64,000 nt of DNA from Bicyclus anynana (lineage: Eukaryota; Arthropoda; Insecta; Lepidoptera; Nymphalidae): positions 5,253,362 through 5,317,361 of the forward strand of contig NC_069105.1 in the NCBI RefSeq assembly GCF_947172395.1, read 5' to 3'. The notes under the pieces were generated by a model. That model saw only the letters and a list, made by a program, of their open reading frames with translations. It made no database searches and was not told where the DNA came from. The position numbers were made by a program, and so were the translations under genes. Shown piece after piece: positions 34,701-44,700 of the stretch (the first letter of the stretch is position 1; every line of letters starts with the position of its first letter).

Positions 34701-37700
34701 ATATTTTCGATACTTCTGATACTGACTGTACACCAGATACACACTGTGTTGATTTTATTTTTTAATTATATTAAAGATTGTATTATATTCTATTGTATTT
34801 ATTTCCTATGTAGTATATTCTATTCTTATTTACTTGCATGAAGGATTTTCACTTACAACAGTGATGTTGCCCACCCGTGGGCCAGCGGCCGCGTTGGGCC
34901 ACAGACACGCGGGCTGGATGTCGGACCTGAACGGGACATCCCGCTCCAACCTCAACAGAGACAGCTGGTTGTCATAGTCAGCCGATTTGTAGTTCTTGGC
35001 AGTTATTATCTCCTTAACCTGAAAAAGACAGACATCGCAGAGCTCTGCACCGCTACGTAAGCGATGTCCTTTGGACGCGTACGAAACGGTTTGCTTAGTT
35101 TTTATACGCACAACGAAGATATAAGAAAGAAAGAATTCATTTATTTATTTTTAATTGCCACACTTAACCCTTAAACATTTTTGTAGTGCCTGATACTTAG
35201 GCAAGTCAATAACCAAAAGTAGTATGTAGATATTGAATGCTCTGCCAGCTTCTGTTTTCCGCACCATTTGCAATAGACTAAGATTCCCATTATTAAGTCA
35301 AGAGTAAATAGAATTTTCTATACAGGAGCTTTTCACTGTCAGGCTGCATCATTGCTTACCATCAGGCGTGATTGTAGCCAAGCACTTGCTTATACAGGCT
35401 GTCCCGTAAATATTATGACATACTTCACAGGGTTCTGATATCAAGGCCTACTAAAATATCGTAACTCGTATGTTAGCCGATAATTTACGGTTTTTAATTA
35501 AGTTATATTGAATGTTCTACAAAGTACAAAAATTACCACCTTCAGTGCAATTTAGTAGTACAATTACCAATAGAATAATTACTCAAACGTTGGTTATATA
35601 TTATTATTACTATATTTTACAGGTTTAAGGTAACAGAGATGCACATACGTGTATCCGTTTCACGTCTAAGGAGTAATCTGTCAAGTGATATATCCCCATT
35701 GCTGCTGAGATTTTCTCCGGTTTTTTGTTTGCAGTACAGTATCCAGCTGCAAAATTAATAACACTATTTGTGATCTTCATCATCAATATTAGCCAATGGA
35801 AGACTTCTACTAGACATCTCTTGTCCTCCAAACAATACGGCCTCGAGCCACCATCGTCCACACATTAGTATTAATACGAATATGTATATGTCGGGGCATT
35901 GACTATATTCCACTTCTGATATCGGCGGATCGAACTAAATACTACTTTTGATAACGGAGAAGCCGTAGTCTAAGAGCATGTTCTAAGCTTTATGTGTGAT
36001 GGATGGCAGATACACAAAGTAACACTATCAATCATCACCGAATCGACCATTTAACTTGCTAATACAGTTCTACCCTCTATGTTGATCAAGTACAGCGCTG
36101 ATACTATCACATGTAAACCAGGGTTATCTAACGTAGGGCAGGTAGTCAAGCACGAGCGGATCTCAGACTTGCAACTGATGTCAGTTGGATTGAGGGGTCC
36201 CTTTACGACTAGTCAATGCTCTTCATCTCCGCTCGCGTTGGCTCCCAGCTAATTAATTAACAATGCAATGGCCTTACTTTTATTAACTCACCCACTAGCT
36301 TCTATCACTATCACTATCACTATCACTATTTCACTATGCTTAACAAATGGAAGACACAAATGGAAGACGTCTATCCATTTCAAAGACCGCGATTACAAGT
36401 GAGCCGCTAAACTAGAAGACTACAGTGGGGGCAGGGTGCTTCACTCTCTAAAGCGTACCGGTTGCGCGCCATTTTTGCGGCTACCGACGCAATGCTATTG
36501 GACAGAGTCGCGTGATCAATCTTTCAGTCTTATTTATTTAAACAGTAAATAATTAAAACCCAATTACATGAAACCTGATTCTAATATTATCACAATAATT
36601 AATGTAGATTTTGCTAACCGATCAAATAACTCACTCGCCGACATATACACAGACAGAACAAAATGCAAAAAATTTACATTACCTAAGTATGACCTACCTA
36701 CCTAAGTAGGTACTAGTGTGCTTAGTTTTAAATAAGTTTGTAAAATGATGGTAAACAAAAAAATTAACCTTGGCTGAGTTTGTTGTGGGCTCTTCTCCGA
36801 CCCCTCTTTGGAACCCTCGTAACTTTATTTTAAGTTTTCGACTATTATTAGCACCTAATGGTGGTAATAATAGTCGAAAAATTTATTGATTAAATTATAT
36901 TATGGCATAATCCTGACATTTCTAAAGTGCTTGTAAACTAAGCCTAATTGAAATAAATGAATTTTGAATTTATATGATTTTTTTTCATGGTCCCAATGTT
37001 GGAAACTGCCGCTGTTGGTTGACAATAATGTGTCTTTTTTCTAGAGAGTTCTATCGTTTACACATGCTAGGCTACAGGGCTTGTAGCTATGTGGCAGGTT
37101 GATTACGATTATAGAAAGAGTATTGACAGACAACATGGCTAAAGCCCCGGCACTGATTTATTACTTGTAGTTCTACACACCTTGGTGTCAAATCGCCTGC
37201 AACCAGAAGCTACTAAAATTTATAATTTTCAGCCAATTCTAATGGTCTACTTTCTTGTCGGAAAGAGGATATAGAGCTTAAACACTAGCTCCAATCCAGA
37301 TTTGAGGGCTTAGGGCTTGCATGCTTTAGTATTTAACGATCACTTACAGACGTTCAAAGAGGTTAATCTAGTCTTACTCTATGCAGACGGTAATGATAAT
37401 GACCAATACCAACTGTTTTACATATTTTCCGCGGCACAGAGGTGTAACACTACTGTCATAGGTACTATGGGCTGAGTAAAAAAAAAAAAAGTAATTCATA
37501 GTTCGACCCACGACCTGGTGTTCCGAAGGCATTGGACCAAAAGGCATTTCTAAAAAAAACATTGTTTACCTGTCAAGACAAAAGACTTGGAGATGAGGGT
37601 GCCTCCACAAATGTAAAACAGACTTCCTTGCTGCAACTCATATATGGCCACGAACCAGGGCCAGTATCCGGACTGTGCCGGTCCGTCCTCTATCCGCTCA

Positions 37701-40700
37701 CTGGTCACCCAGCGGCGACCGCAGTTACGAAGGACATCTGCTTTTTCTGATCTTTGGATTTCTGCACGCTAGATTCAAAACAAAAAATACTTGAAAAAAC
37801 CCTTATATTATCGCCGCGTTGCAACGACTTGCGGTACGAACGGCTTCAGTCTGCTCGTGGCCTTCGAGCCGCCCACATCTTTTGTTGTGTAATTCTTTAC
37901 GGGTTACTTGGGATAGGCGGGGAGAGTGATTTGAGTGGAAAAGGGGAGTGTTTGTTAATAGTCAAAGGCGCCTTTAACCCTACACACAACGTTCACAAGT
38001 GCGTGACTTAACTCAATGTTGTGAATCATAATCTCTGTTCGACATTAGTTTTTTTATTTTTGTAATCACTTTTGAGTCTGCTAAAACTTATATTTATAAG
38101 GGGGTGCAATAGGAGCTTACATCGATTTTTCAGTATTTAATAAATACGTATTTAAAAAGTTATCACATCTGATCAAAATACTTCGATCTCAATTCTCAAT
38201 TGATTGAAGGACTTCGATCTCAACTGATCAAAAGATTTCGATCTCAATTCTCATCTGATCAAAATACTTTGAACTCGTCTGACCGAAATTACCTTAGTAA
38301 AAGTCTGTGTTTGCAGATTTTTTGTCATTGTTTATAGTGTGATGGATTCAACTTACCCATTTATATTCCTCTTGTGGTGACGTCTTTCCGATGTCAGCGT
38401 ACTTGTCAACGAAACCCTGAAAATTTGGTTTATTTTTACCTGACTGCGTCAGAAGGAGAATGTTTTTATGAATTGGAACGGGCACATTTTACATTTTTTT
38501 TTATTGAAAATTAAGCATCTCACATACATTTTTACAAGCTACTTTATAATTGTTAGTATTTAAAATGATGGTAAACTTCACTTGCATAAATTTTTTACAG
38601 GACATTTTCTTAAAAATCAGGTTATGGTACGAGGTCAATTAACCTCGTGCCATACCACAGTTTTAATGCGAGGTCAAAAAATCCCGTAATGCACGGTACG
38701 AGCTCAATTAACCTCGTACCACACAACAAGTTTTAGTGCGAAAAACCTCTTATTGCACGGTACGAGGTCAATTAACCTCGTAACACGCCACAAAAAGCTT
38801 AATAACGAGGTCAAAAAACCTCGTATTGCACGGTATGAGGTCAATTAACCTCGTACCACGCAACAAAAAGTTTTAGTACGAGGTCAAAAAACCTCGTATT
38901 GTATTGGTTATAAAAAAACAGTGACGCAGCGAACGAGTTAAAAAAAATAATAATAAGTAAAATAAAACATTATTTATGTCTAAAATAAGCATAGCTTGAG
39001 TGCTTGAAAATCTCATAGTTCCCATGGGTTTTGTGAAAAATATATACACAACAACTATTCTTACCACATCGGGCTCCGTGCAGAGCTCCACGTCGTCGAT
39101 GGTGAGGCCTTTCACGTTGGGGATTAGGCCTGGGACCACGCCCATCACTACGAGGCCGAGGCCTTCTTGCTGAGTCGAGAAACACAGCGTGAAAATGTCG
39201 CCATCACTGTAAGTTATTCTTGAGAACTGGTCATTTTCCTAAAAAAACATTAATCATTTTTTTAATTAAAGCTACTAAGTACAAAAAGTGAGTAAAGAAG
39301 AAGGAAGCTATTCTCAGAGTATCTCTGCGTTATTGTATTAGAATTAGAGATCGGAAGAAGGACCAACCAACAAACCTTACCGACAAAGCGCAACGAGTCG
39401 CAAAGCTGAAGTAGCAATGGGCGAGGCATATAGTTCGAAGAGCAGATGGACGTTAGGTTAATAAGGTGCTGGAATGTTGACCCCACGCTGGAAAGCGCAG
39501 TGTTGGTCGACCCTCCAGTAGGAAGTCCGAAGATACCAAGCGAGTTGCAGGTAGTCGCTGGATGCTGTTGTTTGAAAGCCTTTAAGGGAGGCTTATGTTC
39601 AGCAGAGGACGTCCATCAACTGATAATGATGATGATGACTGAGTACAAAATAACAAGTGTTGATTGGTTTTTAAATAAAGAACTTGGTGGTAAACCTACA
39701 CACCTTCTCGTATTTGCCTGTTCTTAGGCACGACCGAAGTCAATGAAAGTCAACATCAAAATACTTTCCTTTAGGCTATACCTACTTCATATGCTGTAGG
39801 TTGATGCGGGTTCGATTCACTCTTGAAAGTTTATCGCGATTCACGGTAATAGCACGTATTAAATTTATGAACGTCATAAGGCTACTGTCTGCACCATCTG
39901 AATCGATCCCGCGACCTATCTCAAAATAAAGGCATTGCAAATTGTCTTTGGAACAGTTTGCAAAGGCTTTGTTTCAACAAACCTCAGGGTCAATAATTAT
40001 AGTAGGTTTTTTCTAGTTTTCCTCAACGCTGTTTTTTTAATAGTCATGTGTAAGGTTTTCCGGCTTATAGATAAAGATTTTTGTTTCTTAGACATTATTT
40101 TTTCTTTAATGTGGTTTCGTGTGTAAACAATCAATCATCTCCCGTATTACTTTAAGGGTTGGAATTTATTTTCCAAATTTATGTGGAACAACTTTTTAAT
40201 TATTATTTATACTAATAAAATATAAAAACATAAATGAAAATCAGTAAAATGCGTATCAAAAAAATATACGCGTCGAATTAATAACGTTCTCTCTGATTTT
40301 TCAAGAGACTGAATACTAAGCCCTCATTCGCACGAGCGTTTAAATAGAACAAATGCATTTCCAAGTATATGTTCATAAGCTGTCGTGTAAACATATACAT
40401 GGGAATGTATTCTATTTGAAAGCTCTCGTGCGAATGAGGGCTGATAATGATAAAATAGTTCTCACCGATACAACTGCGAAAGTGATGTTAACTTCAGCAT
40501 CGAACGAAACTTTGACAAAGCTGTTCGCGGGGAAGCTCTTTATAATGTCCAGGTAGTACTTGGTGTATTCCTCCAGAGGCAAGCCAGGCTCGATCCATGC
40601 TGCGATGTATTCCGTATTCTTGCAAGGGTATACTTTGACTGTAGAGCTGGCTATAGGCGACAGACTGTCACATCGTAATATTACTACACATATAAACAAA

Positions 40701-40714
40701 CACACTAGCTTCAT
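31792..40714 (-). CDS. SP-B: gd-like serine protease homologue, catalytically dead (9 exons, about 439 aa)
   Basis: Exons in transcript order: 40714-40466, 39238-39065, 38416-38357, 37768-37570, 35746-35649, 35018-34857, 34262-34106, 33513-33473, 31971-31792. Signal peptide MKLVCLFICVVILRC, then the same N-terminal module as SP-A (VYPCKNTEYIAAWIEPG; SDGDIFTLCFSTQQ; GFVDKYADIG). The protease-like domain has NCGRRWVTSERIEDG, GYWPWFVAIYE, CGGTLISKSFVLT and ADYDNQLSLLRL. The triad is lost at the same three places: Tyr in AGYC, Gln in DNQLSLL, Gly in CKGDGGIAFL. The protein stops two residues earlier than SP-A (HRYL then TAA). A TTTATT (AATAAA on the coding strand) lies about 40 bases past the stop. 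Introns hold an RTE fossil, a SINE, a GTAGGG-type array, a foldback MITE and a palindrome array. All reading frames are intact, so it looks maintained despite lacking a catalytic triad. Confidence 0.85.
32330..33265 (+). mobile_element. Degenerate retroelement coding fragment, copy 2, in SP-B intron 8
   Basis: Shares blocks with copy 1 in the opposite orientation (gagatctagaccagtcattt; gtagagcttaccgtgccgtg; cgtagaagtaggtgcgataa) and continues further. An A/T-rich insertion occupies about 32,710-32,895. Confidence 0.5.
33550..33769 (-). mobile_element. RTE-like LINE fossil in SP-B intron 7
   Basis: Aligns by eye with the SP-A intron 7 fossil (cgagtcgcttgcatccagca; ttaatgtcggtccatctacc; ttcatagttaacgaccaagt). 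Confidence 0.6.
33770..34022 (-). mobile_element. SINE family 1 copy with internal deletion, in SP-B intron 7
   Basis: The bases 'ctttacaagttagcacttga' through 'ccactgcgccacgaaggccg' match family 1 but lack about 50 bases in the middle. It is absent from the matching intron of SP-A, so it inserted after the A/B duplication or was lost from A. Confidence 0.75.
34415..34632 (-). repeat. GTAGGG-type minisatellite, array 3, in SP-B intron 6
   Basis: C-rich cctacgctacccctac repeats preceded by 'ctagcggacgcccgcgactt', the same border sequence as array 1 in inverse orientation. Confidence 0.8.
35885..36495 (+). repeat. Unclassified dispersed repeat, copy 2, in SP-B intron 4
   Basis: Longer than copy 1, with extra segments (e.g. 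a tatcactatcac run). Ends near 'gcgccatttttgcggctacc'. It lies between SP-B exons 4 and 5. Confidence 0.7.
36834..36880. repeat. Hairpin in SP-B intron 4
   Basis: TTTCGACTATTATTA is exactly inverted as TAATAATAGTCGAAA around a loop of roughly 15 bases. Small foldback of unknown origin. Confidence 0.7.
36915..36975 (+). mobile_element. 3'-end stub of the same LINE family
   Basis: The stretch AAAGTGCTTGTAAACTAAGC followed by ATTGAAATAAATGAATTTTG matches the last bases of the 3' UTR of the two larger copies. It lies in intron 4 of SP-B. Confidence 0.6.
38165..38285 (+). repeat. Minisatellite homologous to the SP-A intron 3 array
   Basis: Units such as 'cttcgatctcaactgatcaa', in the same position relative to exon 3 as in SP-A. 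Confidence 0.8.
38621..38905. repeat. Palindrome array rich in AGGTCA, SP-B intron 2
   Basis: Four copies of TACGAGGTCAATTAACCTCG (one with AGCTCA) alternate with CGAGGTCAAAAAACCTCG or decayed forms, spaced roughly 63-73 bases, joined by GTATTGCACGG and CACACAACAAAAAGTTTTAG links. Each motif can form a stem with a short A/T loop. Confidence 0.9.
39290..39640 (+). mobile_element. RTE-like LINE 3' fragment in SP-B intron 1
   Basis: The bases 'gcaaagctgaagtagcaatg', 'gctggaatgttgaccccacg' and the end 'gacgtccatcaactgataat' with a gatgatgat tail match the RTE 3' end. Confidence 0.65.
40318..40442. mobile_element. Near-perfect 125-bp foldback MITE next to the SP-B exon 1 splice donor
   Basis: The left end AGCCCTCATTCGCACGAG and the right end CTCGTGCGAATGAGGGCT are exact inverses. 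The inner arms (GTTTAAATAGAA / TTCTATTTGAAA and TATATGTT / AACATATA) extend the hairpin almost to the centre. It lies in intron 1 of SP-B, about 20 bases beyond the donor at 40465. Confidence 0.85.
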
Positions 40715-41747
40715 TATAGATGAAGTTTAGGGAAACTTATTAAATCTTTATTGATTTTGGATGTTGAAAATTAATATTAAAACACAAGAATGTCTGGTTT
40801 TCAATATACAAATATATTATTTTGAATATAAAAATGCTAATGCGTTGGCCATGGTCAAAGACGTGTAACGACTGAATTGGAAGACAAAGTGATGGTTAAC
40901 TTAATTCGTCTTTAACACATACAATTTGTTACGTCACGCCAGCTCGAAGTTGCTAACCTGTTTAGAAGCCGTCAACTCAGCAATATGAGGATTGACTCAA
41001 ACTTGGAAGATTTAGAGTTCAATCCCCACATCGCACTTAGGTACTTTTGTTTTCTTCTTCAAAACACAACTTCAAACTTCAAAAATAGATGATGATTTGA
41101 GTCAAATGGAATGAATGATTTTGTCTATTTTCAGGGTATCGTTTGATAGACCATGACTAAAAACGAAATAGGAGAGATATCCTTCTAGATAATTCATTAG
41201 AAACCTTATTAATTTGTAGAGTGATAAATTATTTAGTCGTAGAATTTACTAATTAAGGGCTTTATTAACACACTTTAATTGAAATCTTCTCTTAGGGGGA
41301 TCGCAATGTATCCTATCCCCTAATGGGTGGCATTTTTCAAACGTTTGTCACAAATTTTTGTTTTTCAGTTCATCCCTGAAAACCCTGCCCTGCATTCATG
41401 TATTGCACGTTATACGTCGTTATAATTTGTTAATAATAAGTGTGAATGTTTATAACTCCTTCGTGAAGTTTGGAATTTAGATTAATTTATAGCCCAAAAA
41501 CGCATAGACTACTTTTTGTCAAACATTCTGTAAACACGGATAAGTGCTACATGTAAATCGAAGTGCCACTTTGCTAAGACCCATAAATACGAAAAATGAA
41601 AGTAAAACTACACTAGTGTACACATCGATTTTTTAAAGTGAAGACCTCGTGTTATAAGAGTCAGTCCTCCAACTGATCTAGTCTGAACAGACAACCCCAC
41701 AACCTCGCCCTGGCCCTTGCAAAGTCACGGTTCAGCCACGGTCACAA
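40715..41747. other. SP-B 5' flank and SP-C 3' flank
   Basis: The first 320 bases resemble the SP-A 5' flank at 30,845-31,140, including the exact block GGTCAAAGACGTGTAACGAC, so the promoter was duplicated with the gene. The rest has no recognised feature. Confidence 0.6.
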
Positions 41748-44700
41748 TCAGTCATCCAACTGAGTGAGGATCCATTCCCGGAATTTGTCTACATTAGTAA
41801 ACACTGCGAAGCTCTCCCCACACGAGATGAGGGATGAGGGCTGTGCGCTGAAGGACAAAAGTCCCCTTAAGTGCCAGGAGCCTGACACCTTTCCGCCTCC
41901 GCCAGGGGACTGATCATCTGGATTGAACACCTGAAAAAGTCAACTGTTTACAAGGTGATAGTAATTGATCTCTTATGGCAGAATGATTTGGCCTCAATAA
42001 TAAAACGTACGATTAAATTTGATAAAAACTTTTTTTTAATAAGAACCGAATGTAATTTGTGGGAACAAAAAATAGGACGAAAGCTTAAATAAATCAACAT
42101 TATTATGACAATCATCTCCTCCCATCCTCCCATCATCCTAAGTTCGTAGGTGTGGTCATGACAGGCTCTTCGTTCATTCGATTTGTTCAAACTTTTTAAC
42201 GATGAATAAACAGTTGATTATTTGACTAATAAATGGACAAGTGCGAGCCTAATGCCACCATCTAAGAAATATGTCTACGTACGTTTCTTACCAGAATATC
42301 TCCAGGAGACTGATATTGATTCGACCATTCAAATTATTGTAAACTCGTGATTAGGTGCCTAATACTTACCAGAAAACCCATTCCACCATCGCCATTGCAT
42401 ACTGAAGTTCCTGCAGAAGGTTAAAATCACAATAAGTTGCTTTTTGTTACTTCTTCTCAGCAGAACCGATTAGGAAGAATTTTGAAAAAATAATCTTTTT
42501 AACATAAAAATGGATCTGACTTCAAAAACGTATTTCAGGTATTTTCATTTTAACACAAAATTACCTATATACCTATTTTCATGGAAATTAAATGGGACCA
42601 ATCTCGAAGTATACTTTTTCAAACAAAAAGAGAATTTCCAAAATTGTTTAATAAATTACGAAGATATGAGGTAACAAACATAAAAAAATCCGCGCGAATT
42701 GAGAACCTCCTCCTTTTTTTTAAGTTTGTTAAAAATTTATGTAAAATGGAGTAACACATAATATTTATCAATCGACGTAGGCTAACTAGAAAAACGAGTC
42801 AATTAGTATATAATTGGTCTGATGAAAAACAATATTTTTTTGAAGTTTACCTTGTGCAGAATATCCCGCACAGAAGTTGTTCTTGTTGAGTACGAGAGTG
42901 AAGTCGGGGTGTGCGTCTGTGCAAATGGCGTTGGACACCGTTGGCATGTTGGCTTGCTGGAGACTCGGCATCGGCTTGTCATACTCGTCGAACCCCCACG
43001 CGACTACCTGGGAGTGGGAACTCGGACATGACGAATGGGAAAACACTGTATTCATTTCATTATCAACCCTTATTCGGCTCTCTGCTGAGCTCGAGTCTCC
43101 TCTCGGAATGAGAGGGGTTAGGCCAATAGTCCACCATGATGGCCCAATGCGGATTGGCAGACTTCACACACGCAGAGAATTAAGAAAATTCTCTGGTATG
43201 CAGGTATCCTCACGATGTTTTTCCTTCACCGTTTGAGACACCTGATATTTAATTTCTCAAAATGCACACAACTTAAAGGTTGGAGGTGCATGCTCTGGAG
43301 AGGTCATATCCACTAAGCTATCACGGCTCAACTACTCTCGCTTGTAGGTACGTACTCGTGTACGTATGGTTGTTGTAGGTTTCCATAGCCGTTGAATTAC
43401 TCCAGGACCGTTGTAGGCGTGAAAAAATGCCAAGCGGTTCCGCTCTGACTACGGAGTACAGGGAAGGTTATTATCAGTCCGTGCCAGTCAGACGTGCCCT
43501 GTCGATTAGCTGGCAGAAGTCCGGAAGGATTATTTTACTCCTCGACTAGCTGGCATAAGTCCTGAGGGATTTTTTTCCTCCCTGACAACAAAAAAAGGAC
43601 CGTAGAAGGACTCCAGGGTCGTCCTAGGACTTCAGCGATCAACTTACTGTGCCATTGATCGTCTCCATCGAGCTGGTCGGCCCGCGCCACAGGCAAGCAG
43701 GCTGCGCCGTCGCACTGGGTGCCTTCTCCAACTTCAGCAGCGCTATGTCGTCAACCATCATGTACATGTCATAAGTCTTGGGAACTATTATTTTTTCAAC
43801 CTAGAAGTAAGAGATCAAACAGTTGTTGTATATAATTGACTGGCACCCGTCACGGTTTCACCCGTGTAGTTCCCGTGGGAATATCGGGATGAAATGTAGC
43901 ATAAGTAATACGGTGAAGTGAATTTTCTAATGGTTAAATCTATTAACATATGTATATAGATATATAAAAGAAAGTTACGCTATTTATAGCTCGAAAACGG
44001 TTGGATCAATTTGGCTGAAAATTAGTGGAGAGGTAGTTTAGAACCAGGAGACGGATATGGGATACTTAGGGTAGGGTAAGATAGTTATAGGGTAGGAGTA
44101 GGGTAGGAGTAGGAGTATGGTAGGGTTAAGTAGGGGTACAATAGGCTAGGTTTAGGATGGGATAGAGTTAGGGTAGGGGTAGGATTTCACGTGGATGAAG
44201 TTGCGGGTGTCGCCTAGTAATTTATAAATAAAAAATAATAAATAAATTGGTTGAGTAGTTATGGATTGACTTATTTTAATTTTTAAGATGTTCACGGATT
44301 TAAAATTGGTTCATCAGTTCAAACGGTTCAAGGTCTCTTTTTGGGTTCTTTACTCAGAAATGATGTCACAATAATATTTTGTTGGGCTTTCTTCATTCAC
44401 CGATTTGGCAATAAAATGTCAGTCAGTATTGTACTCACCTTTCTCTCTGTAAATAGTGCGGAATAGTTCAGACTATTTCTGTCATGTTTTCCGAGCGTTA
44501 CAATCAAGTTTTCCGCTTTTCTATTGATAGTGCAATGACCGGCTGAGGAAGAAAATCAAAATTTTGAATAAAGTGCTTTTAATTATTTAATAAAATAATT
44601 TGTCCTAAGGTTGCCTGGAAGAGCGACCAAGCGATAAGTCTGCCTTTTGTATTCTACTTGTTTTGCTCGTTTTTTTAATTATTGTGGTGACAAATAAAGA

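Noticed and set aside
35395..35520. Transposon end 'acaggctgtcccgtaaatat'
   Set aside because: Resembles a common insect repeat edge, but no opposite end or duplication could be found, so it is not annotated.
38621..38905. CRISPR array (repeats with regular spacing)
   Set aside because: Spacers are not unique, the motifs are palindromic and degenerate, and the host is a eukaryote.
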